39,832 bases of DNA from an uncultured bacterium (GTDB lineage Bacteria; Patescibacteriota; Minisyncoccia; Phycocordibacterales; UBA5272): NCBI GenBank assembly GCA_903875555.1, contig CAIQWN010000033.1, forward strand, positions 1 through 39,832. The letters are read 5' to 3'. The position numbers and the translations under genes were made by a program. The notes beneath the pieces were generated by a model. It searched no databases, was not told the DNA's origin, and saw only the letters and a list, made by a program, of their open reading frames with translations. Of this stretch, positions 28,487 to 38,112 are shown one piece after another. Position 1 is the stretch's first letter; every line of letters starts with the position of its first letter.

Positions 28487-30149
28487 TAAGATTAAATATC
28501 ATGATATAAATCCAGAAGATGTATTTCTGGATTCTTATAATGTTTCAGAAATGAACCTTCATCAAATGGAAGGATCTTTAGAGAAACCTTTACCTTATCA
28601 GACATCAGTTATTGTTTCATTTTTTGTTTTGATCCTATTGTTTTCTTTTTCTTATAGATTATTTAATTTACAAATTGTTCAAGGGAAGAATTATTTAGAA
28701 ATAGCAGATAAAAACCATTTAAAGAGTACTCCTATATTTGCGTTACGTGGAACTATTTCTGATATTAATGGTACTTTACTTGCTTTCAATGAAGGTGTAA
28801 CAGATGATAAAGAGGTACCGCTTAGAAAATATATTAACTTAGGTGGCTTTTCAAATATTTTAGGTTATGTTTCTTATCCTAAAAAAGATAAAGGTGGTTT
28901 TTTCTGGCAAAATGAATATATCGGCAAAGATGGTGTTGAGAAACAATATCAGCAAAAACTTCAAGGTAAATTAGGTGAAAGAATTATTGGTGTTAATGCT
29001 CGTAATGAAATAGAAATAGAAAATATAACTTCTCCAGCGGTGAATGGTGAGAATATTAAATTAACAATAGACGCAGGTGTTCAAAATAAACTTTACGAGT
29101 CAATAAAAAATTTAGCGAAAGACACACCTTTCTTGGCTGGATCTGGTGTAATTATGGATGTGGAGACAGGGGAAATATTAGCCATGACTACATATCCTGA
29201 ATATGATAGTAATTTAATGACTAATGCAAAAACTAAAGAAGAGTTTAATCAGATATCAGATGATTTACAGGATAAAAAACATAAATTTTTAAATAGGGCG
29301 GTTTCCGGTCTTTTTACACCTGGGTCTACCATTAAACCATTTATTGCTATTGCGGCTCTTATGGAAAAAGTTATTACCCCAGAGAAAGAAATTTTATCAA
29401 CAGGAGCTCTTGTTATAAAAAATAAATACGGAGGAGAAGATTCCGTTTTTAAAGATTGGAAAGCTCACGGATTAACAGATATGAGAAAGGCGATAGCAGA
29501 ATCGTCTGACGAGTATTTTTATCAGGTTGGTGGTGGTTATGAAAATCAAAAAGGTTTAGGTATTGAAAGGATAGATAGATACGCAAAGATGTTTGGTTTT
29601 ACTTCTGATTCTGGAATTGATTTACCAAACGAAAATTCTGGAATTATCCCAACACCAGAATGGAAGAAAAAAATTTTTAATGAAGACTGGAAACTCGGGG
29701 ATACTTATCATACATCAATTGGACAGTATGGTTTTCAAATTACACCAATTGAACTTGCTAAGGCTTATGCGTCTATTGCAAACGACGGATATTTTGTAAG
29801 TCCACATATTTTGTTAGATGATAATTTAAATAAAAAGATTTCTCTTAATTTAAATATAGATGATTTAAAAGTAGTTCAAGATGGGTTACGTCAAGGGGCA
29901 ACAATTGGAACAGGACAGGTTTTAAATATACCCGGGGTTAAGGTTGTAACAAAAACAGGAACAGCTGAGCTCGGTGTAAAGAAAGATTTCGTTAATTCTT
30001 GGATAGTTGGTTATTTTCCTTATGATAAACCAAAATATACTTTCGTGGTGATTATGGAAAAAGGACCCAAAACTTATGTCCATGGAGCCATATTTGCTAT
30101 GAAGGATGTACTTGAATATCTTCGCGACAACACAGAATATATGAAATAG
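28449..30149 (+). CDS. mrdA: Penicillin-binding protein 2 (transpeptidase)
   Basis: GLFTPGSTIKPFIAIAAL (SxxK), SSDEYFYQVG, VTKTGTAEL (KTG). Confidence 0.93.
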   Translation: MFSFRKILGLKNNKIKYHDINPEDVFLDSYNVSEMNLHQMEGSLEKPLPYQTSVIVSFFVLILLFSFSYRLFNLQIVQGKNYLEIADKNHLKSTPIFALRGTISDINGTLLAFNEGVTDDKEVPLRKYINLGGFSNILGYVSYPKKDKGGFFWQNEYIGKDGVEKQYQQKLQGKLGERIIGVNARNEIEIENITSPAVNGENIKLTIDAGVQNKLYESIKNLAKDTPFLAGSGVIMDVETGEILAMTTYPEYDSNLMTNAKTKEEFNQISDDLQDKKHKFLNRAVSGLFTPGSTIKPFIAIAALMEKVITPEKEILSTGALVIKNKYGGEDSVFKDWKAHGLTDMRKAIAESSDEYFYQVGGGYENQKGLGIERIDRYAKMFGFTSDSGIDLPNENSGIIPTPEWKKKIFNEDWKLGDTYHTSIGQYGFQITPIELAKAYASIANDGYFVSPHILLDDNLNKKISLNLNIDDLKVVQDGLRQGATIGTGQVLNIPGVKVVTKTGTAELGVKKDFVNSWIVGYFPYDKPKYTFVVIMEKGPKTYVHGAIFAMKDVLEYLRDNTEYMK

Positions 30150-30168
30150 TTTATGTTATAATTAATTT

Positions 30169-30552
30169 ATGTCTACAATTTTTACTAAAATTATAAACGG
30201 AGAATTACCTTCTTATAAAATTTATGAAGATGAAATAGCTGTTGTGTTTTTAGATATTAATCCATTACAAAAGGGTCAAGTATTACTTGTTCCAAGAAAA
30301 GAAATTGATTATATTTATGATTTAGATCCAGACACATATGCGAGTCTCTTAAAAAGAACTCAATATATTGCACAAATATTGAAATCAAAATTAAATTGTA
30401 AACGTGTTTGTATGATTGTTGAAGGTTATGAGGTTCCACATGCTCATATAAAATTGATCCCAACAAACAGTGGTGCTGATTTAGATGTAAAAAATATTTA
30501 TAGTGCTAGTAAAGAAGAATTAGAAGATATTCATAAACTTTTAAATTCATAA
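30169..30552 (+). CDS. HIT-family nucleotide-binding protein
   Basis: LPSYKIYEDEIAVVFLDINPLQKGQVLLVPRKE; VPHAHIKLIP. Confidence 0.88.
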   Translation: MSTIFTKIINGELPSYKIYEDEIAVVFLDINPLQKGQVLLVPRKEIDYIYDLDPDTYASLLKRTQYIAQILKSKLNCKRVCMIVEGYEVPHAHIKLIPTNSGADLDVKNIYSASKEELEDIHKLLNS

Positions 30553-30554
30553 AT

Positions 30555-30911
30555 ATGATTCACCTACATATATTTTTACGTATTGTTGCAATTCTCGTAA
30601 CAAGTTATATAACCAAAGTTGGTGTTCCTATTTCTTTCTCTGTTCATACTTTATGGATTGCACTTGTGTCTGTGATTGTTATTGCAATAATTAATCACAC
30701 AATCAAACCTGTTCTTCATATTATTACTTTGCCGATTAATGCTTTAACTTTAGGACTCTTTTCATTTGTTATAAACGGTGCGATGATTTATTTAGCAAGT
30801 TTAATTGTTCCGGGATTTTATATTCCCAGTTTGATGATGGCAATTTTCTTTTCAATCGTTTTGTCTGCTGTAAACTTCGCTCTCCACATTTTTGGAATGA
30901 AGAGGGAGTAG
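30555..30911 (+). CDS. Small four-TM protein (phage-holin-like family PF04020 type)
   Basis: 118 aa, hydrophobic, TLPINALTLGLFSFVINGAMIYLASLIVPGF. Confidence 0.75.
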   Translation: MIHLHIFLRIVAILVTSYITKVGVPISFSVHTLWIALVSVIVIAIINHTIKPVLHIITLPINALTLGLFSFVINGAMIYLASLIVPGFYIPSLMMAIFFSIVLSAVNFALHIFGMKRE

Positions 30912-30951
30912 TCGTGTTATAATATATTTATTAAAAATTAATTTAATAAAT

Positions 30952-32016
30952 ATGGAACCAAATTTAAATAATCAAGTTTCTCAAAAAGTTATTCCAACAA
31001 CAAAAGATGCAATTGTTTATATTGGTATACTTATTTCGCTTATTGTGAGTGTTTGGAATATTATTAATGTTGTATTTGAAGCTATTAATAAAGCTTTCCC
31101 TGACGCTCTAAATAATAATTACAATTATATTTATTCTTTTGATAGTTTACGATGGTCAATATCAATTCTTATTGTTATTTTTCCAATTTATATAATAATT
31201 TCACATGTTGCAGCGAGAGATATTGAAAAAGATCTTTCTAAAAAAGATTTAGGTATTCGTAAGTTTACTTTATTTGGCGCTCTATTTATTTCAGGTATTT
31301 CTATTATTGGTTCATTAATTACAACAATATATTTTTTCTTAGGAGGAGAGACATCTCCTAGATTTTTCTTAAAAGTTTTGTTTGTAATCCTTGTCTCTAT
31401 TATAATTTCTAGTTACTATTACTATTTAACAAAAAGAGATTACACACAAAAAAGTTTTATCCCAAATATGTTTGCAATAGTTTCAGTTGTTTTAGTTTTA
31501 GGTTCAGTTATTTGGAGTATTTCTATTATTGGAACTCCTTCTGATGTTCGAAAGCAAAAGTTAGATACACAAAGAGTGACGACTTTGACCGCTATCAGTA
31601 ATCAAGTGCTTACGGAATATAAAAATAACAGAGAGTTACCAAAATCATTAAGTGATATAAAAATTAAATTAGGTTATGGTACATCTGTTGTTGATCCTGT
31701 AACTAATGAAGAATATGAATATAAAGTTATAGACAATGGTTTATATGATAATTCAGCAACATTTGTAACAAATGTAACAAATGTTGCAAATTGCAATTAT
31801 TTACTATCTGGTTGTGAAGTTATACAAAAGCCTGCAATATTTAAGTTGTGTGCTAATTTTGAATCAAAAAGCGACACAATGAAAAATGTAAATAATTATT
31901 ATGATAATAGGAATAGTCAAATGAATGATCATGTTGTTGGTAGAAATTGTTACATTGGAACAATTACAGATAAAGTTTTCAAAGGAACAGAATATAATTT
32001 TATGACTAAGGAATAA
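30952..32016 (+). CDS. Multi-TM protein, DUF5671-like
   Basis: Several TMs and a soluble C-terminus; AARDIEKDLSKKDLGIRKFTLFGALF pattern. Confidence 0.6.
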   Translation: MEPNLNNQVSQKVIPTTKDAIVYIGILISLIVSVWNIINVVFEAINKAFPDALNNNYNYIYSFDSLRWSISILIVIFPIYIIISHVAARDIEKDLSKKDLGIRKFTLFGALFISGISIIGSLITTIYFFLGGETSPRFFLKVLFVILVSIIISSYYYYLTKRDYTQKSFIPNMFAIVSVVLVLGSVIWSISIIGTPSDVRKQKLDTQRVTTLTAISNQVLTEYKNNRELPKSLSDIKIKLGYGTSVVDPVTNEEYEYKVIDNGLYDNSATFVTNVTNVANCNYLLSGCEVIQKPAIFKLCANFESKSDTMKNVNNYYDNRNSQMNDHVVGRNCYIGTITDKVFKGTEYNFMTKE

Positions 32017-32025
32017 TTATTTCTT

Positions 32026-32068
32026 AAATACAAAAATGAGTCGCCTATGGCGACTCATTTTTGTATTT
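32026..32068 (+). terminator. Perfect 20-bp hairpin terminator, loop TAT
   Basis: aaatacaaaaatgagtcgcc tat ggcgactcatttttgtattt. Confidence 0.85.
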
Positions 32069-32101
32069 TCTAATTCCTTATATTTTTGATATTATAAATA
32101 G

Positions 32102-35100
32102 ATGTCAGAATATAACTTTAAAGAAATAGAGAAGAAATGGAAAGAGAAATGGATTGCTGAAAAAATCTACAAAACTTCTACCGACAAAGACAAGAAAAAA
32201 ATGTACGTGCTTGATATGTTTCCTTTTCCGTCTGGTGACGGTCTTCATGTTGGTCATCCAAAAGGTTATATTGCTACAGATGTTTACTCAAGAATGAAAA
32301 AGATGCAAGGATATAATGTTCTTCATCCAATGGGTTGGGACACGTTTGGTCTTCCAACAGAAGAGTTTGCTATAAAAAATAAAATTCATCCTCGTGTAGC
32401 TTCAAACAATAATATTAAAAGATTCAAAGAACAGTTAGCTTTAATTGGTTTTAATTATGATTGGGAAAGAGAGATAAATACTGCAGATCCAGAATTTTAT
32501 AAATGGACACAGTGGACAATAAAACAAATGTTTAAAAAAGGTTTAATGTATGAGAGCAATGAACCAATAAATTGGTGTCCGTCTTGTAAAACAGGTTTAG
32601 CTAACGAAGACCTAGAAGATGGTAAATGTGAAAGATGTGGAAGTATTGTAGAAAAGAAACCAATTCGTCAGTGGGTAATTAAAATTACAGATTACGCAGA
32701 AAGATTGGTTAAAGACTTAGATCAATTAAACTGGCCAGAATCAATAAAAGAAAGTCAAAGAAATTGGATAGGAATATCTACTGGATCCGAAATTGATTTC
32801 GTCATTAAAAATTTTTCTGATGAATATAAATTTACAGTGTTTACAACTCGTACAGACACTATCTTTGGTTGTACTTATTGTGTGCTTGCACCAGAACACA
32901 AACTTGTAGAAAAATTATTACAAAAAAATGTTATAAAAAATCGTGAAGAGGTAGAAAAATATATAAAACAAACAGAACAAAAAACTGACATTGAAAGAGG
33001 TGGAATAGGCAGAGAAAAAACAGGGGTGCGTCTTAATTGGGTTAATGCAATTAATCCAGCAAATGGAGAAGAAGTTCCGGTTTATATTGCTGACTATGTT
33101 CTTCCAAATTATGGGACTGGTGCAATTATGGCAGTTCCAGCACATGATGATAGGGATTTTGAATTTGCAAATAAATTTAATATTCCAATAAAGGAAGTTG
33201 TTCGTCCGTATGTTATTGATCATGTAAATGTGCCAAGAGACGATAAACCAACCAAGACAAGAAGAAATGTGCATGCGATAGTATATGATCCAAAGAATAA
33301 GAAATATTTAATATTACGTAACAGTATTCATCATTGGGACACAGTTGTGATTGGTGGTGTTGAAGAAGGTGAAGATTTGATAGAGGCTGCGAAGAGAGAA
33401 TTAAAAGAAGAGACTGGATATGTTGATATTAAATTCAAACGAATATTAGGTAATCCTGTTCAAGCTGGATATTTTGCTCCACATAAAGATGAAAATAGAT
33501 TAGCTATTGCATCAGCGGTTTATTTTGAACTCGTAAGTGATAAGAGAGAAGACATAGCTATTGATGGTGAAAATGAAGGTAACGAAATTTTATGGATAGA
33601 TGAAAGTGATTTTGTTCCAGGAAAAATGATTAATTCAGAATTATCTTTTTGGCTTACCCGTCTAAAAAATGAAAATGATAACACTCATAAAGATGATGGG
33701 ATTTTGGTTAATTCAGGTGAGTACAATGGACTTTCAAGCTTAGACGCTAGAATAAAAATTACAGAAAAAATTGGAGGTAAAATTGTAAAGAAAACAAAAC
33801 TTCGTGATTGGGTTTTTGCACGTCAGCGTTATTGGGGTGAACCATTTCCTATAGTTTTTGATGAAAACCACAAACCATTTATTGTTGCTGATAGTGAACT
33901 ACCAGTTTTACTTCCTGATGTAGAAAATTATGTTCCAACGGGGACAGGTGAGTCACCGCTTGCTAATATAAAAGACTGGGTAGATATTTATGGATATATA
34001 AATAAAGATAATGAATTTATATCATGTGGAAAGAATGAAAAAGGAGCAAGGTTGTTTAAAAGAGAAACGAATACAATGCCAAACTGGGCTGGATCATCTT
34101 GGTATTATTTAAGATATATTGATCCACATAATGATAAGGTTTTAATTGATAAAGATAAAGAAAAAAAATGGTCACCTGTAGATTTTTATGTTGGTGGAGC
34201 AGAACATGCAACTAGACATTTAATCTATGCGCGTTTTTGGCATAAATTTCTTTTTGATATCGGCTTAGTAAATTACGAAGAACCATTTATGAGATTACAA
34301 AATGTTGGTCTAATTCAAGCGGAGGATGGTCGTAAGATGAGTAAACGTTGGGGGAATGTGGTGAATCCAGATGATGTTGTAAATGAATACGGAGCAGACG
34401 CACTTCGTCTTTATGAAATGTTTATGGGTTCATTTGATCAGTCGGCAGCTTGGAATACAAAAAATATTGCAGGAGTGTATAGATTTTTAGAAAGAGTTAA
34501 TAAATTATTAGACAAGGTTTATGGTGAAAAGACAAAACTTTTATTAAAGAGTATTGATCAAAAAAAATCCACAAATAATAAAACAGTAAAAAACAAAGAA
34601 GACGAGTATCTTCAAGAAGAAATATCGTTAATAGTTAATAAAATTAATTTTATTACTAGGGTTAGTGATTCTATTCAAAAAGAAGTATCATCAATTGTTA
34701 GTAAACTTAATTTTTTCTCAAAACAAAAAAAACAAGAAGAAAAAAATGAATTTGAAAGTGATGTTGATGAAGTTTTATTGAATCAAACTATAAAAAAAGT
34801 TAGTGAGGATATAGAAAATTTTAAATTTAATACAGCTATTTCTCAAATGATGATTTTGCTTAATAATTTTGAAGAAGTGAATAACATTTCTAAAAAAGAT
34901 TTTGAAAAGTTTATTTTGATACTCGCACCTTTTGCGCCGTTTATTACAGAAGAACTTTGGTCAAATCTTGGAAATAAAGAAAGTATACATTTGAACAATT
35001 GGCCAGTATTTAATGAGAATAAATTAATAAAAAATACTGTGATTTTGGCTGTTCAAATAAATGGAAAGCTTCGTGGGACTATTGAAATCAATATAGATTC

Positions 35101-35221
35101 TACACAAGATGAGGTTTTGGAAAAAATAAAAAAAGAAGAATTCTATATAAGAAATGTTGATAGTAAAGAGACAAAAAAGGTTATCTTTGTCAAAAATAAA
35201 CTCGTTAATGTCTTAATTTGA
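32102..35221 (+). CDS. leuS: Leucyl-tRNA synthetase with inserted Nudix domain in CP1
   Basis: FPFPSGDGLHVGHPKGY, KMSKRWGNVVNPDDV, zinc-ribbon CPSC...CERC; internal Nudix box GGVEEGEDLIEAAKRELKEETGYV. Confidence 0.95.
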   Translation: MSEYNFKEIEKKWKEKWIAEKIYKTSTDKDKKKMYVLDMFPFPSGDGLHVGHPKGYIATDVYSRMKKMQGYNVLHPMGWDTFGLPTEEFAIKNKIHPRVASNNNIKRFKEQLALIGFNYDWEREINTADPEFYKWTQWTIKQMFKKGLMYESNEPINWCPSCKTGLANEDLEDGKCERCGSIVEKKPIRQWVIKITDYAERLVKDLDQLNWPESIKESQRNWIGISTGSEIDFVIKNFSDEYKFTVFTTRTDTIFGCTYCVLAPEHKLVEKLLQKNVIKNREEVEKYIKQTEQKTDIERGGIGREKTGVRLNWVNAINPANGEEVPVYIADYVLPNYGTGAIMAVPAHDDRDFEFANKFNIPIKEVVRPYVIDHVNVPRDDKPTKTRRNVHAIVYDPKNKKYLILRNSIHHWDTVVIGGVEEGEDLIEAAKRELKEETGYVDIKFKRILGNPVQAGYFAPHKDENRLAIASAVYFELVSDKREDIAIDGENEGNEILWIDESDFVPGKMINSELSFWLTRLKNENDNTHKDDGILVNSGEYNGLSSLDARIKITEKIGGKIVKKTKLRDWVFARQRYWGEPFPIVFDENHKPFIVADSELPVLLPDVENYVPTGTGESPLANIKDWVDIYGYINKDNEFISCGKNEKGARLFKRETNTMPNWAGSSWYYLRYIDPHNDKVLIDKDKEKKWSPVDFYVGGAEHATRHLIYARFWHKFLFDIGLVNYEEPFMRLQNVGLIQAEDGRKMSKRWGNVVNPDDVVNEYGADALRLYEMFMGSFDQSAAWNTKNIAGVYRFLERVNKLLDKVYGEKTKLLLKSIDQKKSTNNKTVKNKEDEYLQEEISLIVNKINFITRVSDSIQKEVSSIVSKLNFFSKQKKQEEKNEFESDVDEVLLNQTIKKVSEDIENFKFNTAISQMMILLNNFEEVNNISKKDFEKFILILAPFAPFITEELWSNLGNKESIHLNNWPVFNENKLIKNTVILAVQINGKLRGTIEINIDSTQDEVLEKIKKEEFYIRNVDSKETKKVIFVKNKLVNVLI

Positions 35222-35273
35222 CTCTTTTAACAAAGTATAGTAGTATAGTATCTATTAAACAAAACCATAAATT

Positions 35274-36305
35274 ATGTCAGTTATTACCTTTAAACCAAAA
35301 GCGGTTTCAACAAAACTGCTAACAACACTTAATCCACGAACACGTGAGATTATTGTTAATCGTTATGGTTTAAATAAACCAGATAGAATGACTCTTGAAT
35401 CAATTGGTAAGAATTATGGTATCACTCGTGAACGTGTTAGACAAATAGAAAATTTTGCATTAGCAACAATTAAAAAGTCAAAAGAATACAAAGACAATCT
35501 TTTTATATTTGATGAATTAAAGAAAGTAATTAAGGATTTAGGTTTAGTCGTATCAGAAGATCATTTAATGAAACATATTTCTAAGGATCCAGTTATTCAA
35601 AATCATATTAATTTATATCTTGCTCTTGGTGATAATTTTATAAAACATAAAGGTGACGATATTTTTCATCCACATTTTTCTGTAAATAAAGAAAATGCTG
35701 AGAATGTTCGTAATGCATTAAATGGTCTTTATGAATCGATCACACCGGAAGAATTAGTAAAGGAAGAAGAAATTTATGAACGCTTCTTGAAGCATTTAGG
35801 AGAAACTTTAAAAGAATATAAAAATAACAAAGAAGTTATTTATAGATATTTAGCGCTTTCTAAAGCTATAGGTAAGAATCAATTAAATGAATGGGGACAT
35901 ACATCTTCTCCACATATTAAAGCTCGTGGTATAAAAGATTATGCATATTTGATTATGAGAAAGAAAGGTGAACCAATGCACTTCAAAGATGTGGCTTCTG
36001 AGATAAACAAAATTTTTGGAAAAAAGGCGCACGTTGCTACTTGTCATAATGAACTAATTAAAGATGATAGGTTTGTTCTTGTTGGACGTGGTATGTACGG
36101 TTTAAAGGATTGGGGACATACAGGTGGTGTTGTTCGTGATGTTATCGAAACAGTTATGAAAGAAGAAAAAAGACCTCTAGGAAAAGATGAACTTGTTAAG
36201 TTGGTTCTTGCAAAGAGAATGGTAAAGCCTAACACTGTGATTGTTAATTTACAGAATAGTAAGGAGTTTAAAAAGAATAAAGACGGCCTTTGGTTATTAG
36301 CATAA
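35274..36305 (+). CDS. Sigma-70 region 4-like HTH fused to HARE-HTH (RpoE/delta-like) domain
   Basis: N-term LNPRTREIIVNRYGLNKPDRMTLESIGKNYGITRERVRQIE; C-term MHFKDVASEINKIFGKKAHVATCHNELIKDDRFVLVGRGMYGLKDWG. Confidence 0.85.
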   Translation: MSVITFKPKAVSTKLLTTLNPRTREIIVNRYGLNKPDRMTLESIGKNYGITRERVRQIENFALATIKKSKEYKDNLFIFDELKKVIKDLGLVVSEDHLMKHISKDPVIQNHINLYLALGDNFIKHKGDDIFHPHFSVNKENAENVRNALNGLYESITPEELVKEEEIYERFLKHLGETLKEYKNNKEVIYRYLALSKAIGKNQLNEWGHTSSPHIKARGIKDYAYLIMRKKGEPMHFKDVASEINKIFGKKAHVATCHNELIKDDRFVLVGRGMYGLKDWGHTGGVVRDVIETVMKEEKRPLGKDELVKLVLAKRMVKPNTVIVNLQNSKEFKKNKDGLWLLA

Positions 36306-36426
36306 AAAAGTCATAAATCATCCCATCTACTTTGTCGCAACTTCATTTTTGTCAGTCGTCGTACAGTTGTACGTCTTCTTCCAAAAATTCGTTGCTTCGC
36401 GTATCTGGAATAATTTCTGACTTTTT
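36305..36426. repeat. 122-bp quasi-palindrome with CGTAC/GTACG centre
   Basis: Outer arms aaaaagtca / tgacttttt, centre cgtac agtt gtacg; core resembles 4656-4700. Confidence 0.65.
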
Positions 36427-36447
36427 AAGTTTTGTGATTAAAGTAAT

Positions 36448-36476
36448 TTCAAACCGCGTCTACGACGCGGTTTGAA
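36448..36476. repeat. 13-bp perfect hairpin, loop TAC
   Basis: ttcaaaccgcgtc tac gacgcggtttgaa. Confidence 0.75.
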
Positions 36477-36526
36477 TCTTTTACTCTCCACTTTCTACTC
36501 TCGACTTTCCTGCTATAATATATCTA

Positions 36527-38068
36527 ATGCAATCGCAATTTTTTATAGATTTAATTTTGATATTATTTTACTCGGGTATACTTTTTTTGTTAATGGTTTA
36601 TGTTTGGCGTTTTTGGATGCTGTATTTACATCAGAGATTTTTAAATGCTTTCAATAAAGATTCTATAATGCTCGAGATTAAACTTCCTCGTGATATTTTT
36701 AAATCTCCAGAAGCGATGGAAAACGTAATTCGTTCTATGTTTCAAGGTGGAGGTGTTGGACATGTTTACAAAAGACATTTTTTAGGTAATCTGCCAGTAT
36801 ATTTTTCTTTGGAAATTGCCTCACTTGAAGGAACGATACATTTTTATATTAGAATGCATAAAAAGTTTAGGCCTCTCGTTGAGTCAAATCTTTATGCGCA
36901 ATACCCAGGGATAGAAGTTACTCTTGCTAGTGATGATTATACAAAATTAGTTCATTATCATCACAAAAGTAAAGATTCAGGTATGTGGGGTATTACTTAT
37001 GGAACAGGAGAAAGTTGGACGCCGTTTGATCCAGAAACTAAACAGCCTTATAAAAAGAAAGACGGTAAAGATTATAAAATGAAAGCAGATTTTTTGCCGA
37101 TAAAAACTTATGTCGATTATAAATTAGATAAAGATCCAAAAGAAGAATATAAAATTGATCCATTAGTTCCATTGCTTGAATTTATGGGTCAAATGGGTAA
37201 AGGAGAATTCGTTTGGTATCAAATTATTATTCAAGACGAAGCAGGGACATTTAATGGTGATAAATTTCCTGAAACTTTTGTTAATGAGCAAACACATAAA
37301 CGATTTACTTTAAAAAAACTTGCAGAAGAAAGGAAAAACCAAATTCGTAAAGTTACAAAAATTAAAAAGGGATCGATTGTTTTTGATCAATACGGTAATG
37401 TTAAAAATGATATGAAAAAAGTTGGAGAAATCTTTGTTCCAACACCCCTTACTTATGCAGAAGATCAAGAAACAAAAATAAAAGAAAACGAATTAACTGT
37501 TGAAGAAAAAGATGAGATTGAATCTATAAATAAAAAAATGTCTAAACCAACAGGTCGTGCTGTTATTCGTTTGATGTATGTCGTAAAAAATGTAAATGGA
37601 AAAAATTCTTTTAATGGAGATCACGTTCAGCATATTTTGAGCATTATGCGTCCATTTAATGGCGGTGATAACAGTATAGGTATTAGAACAATATGTGCTC
37701 CGTACGAACAACCTTGGGAAGATTTAGGTGGAAGAAGAACTAAATGGAGACAAGAAGAAATGTTTGAGGCATACGTAGAAAGAGAAGGTTTTTATCCTCA
37801 TATTCCTCCTATAAAGACAAGAAAATTTTTGGAAAGCATGGAAGATATATATTTTTGGAGATTTTCTATGAGACATAGAAAGATTTGGCGTATGTTTTAT
37901 GAGGTTTTTCTTTATCCTTTTTCTCACCCTGAATCAAACGATATAAGTGTTCTGAATACGGAAGAACTCGCGACACTTTATCACTTCCCAGGACAAGTTG
38001 CTTCAGTGCCAACACTTCCTAGAATTGATTCTGCAAAGGCTGTAGCCCCAATGAATATCCCTAGATAG
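36527..38068 (+). CDS. Conserved-looking membrane-anchored protein of unknown function
   Basis: N-terminal TM (LILFYSGILFLLMVYVW) and large soluble region; extended -10 TGCTATAAT 7 nt before ATG. Confidence 0.7.
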   Translation: MQSQFFIDLILILFYSGILFLLMVYVWRFWMLYLHQRFLNAFNKDSIMLEIKLPRDIFKSPEAMENVIRSMFQGGGVGHVYKRHFLGNLPVYFSLEIASLEGTIHFYIRMHKKFRPLVESNLYAQYPGIEVTLASDDYTKLVHYHHKSKDSGMWGITYGTGESWTPFDPETKQPYKKKDGKDYKMKADFLPIKTYVDYKLDKDPKEEYKIDPLVPLLEFMGQMGKGEFVWYQIIIQDEAGTFNGDKFPETFVNEQTHKRFTLKKLAEERKNQIRKVTKIKKGSIVFDQYGNVKNDMKKVGEIFVPTPLTYAEDQETKIKENELTVEEKDEIESINKKMSKPTGRAVIRLMYVVKNVNGKNSFNGDHVQHILSIMRPFNGGDNSIGIRTICAPYEQPWEDLGGRRTKWRQEEMFEAYVEREGFYPHIPPIKTRKFLESMEDIYFWRFSMRHRKIWRMFYEVFLYPFSHPESNDISVLNTEELATLYHFPGQVASVPTLPRIDSAKAVAPMNIPR

Positions 38069-38112
38069 AGAGTTAGTTGTCAGTGTTTAATTTTGTTATA
38101 ATTATAATAACT

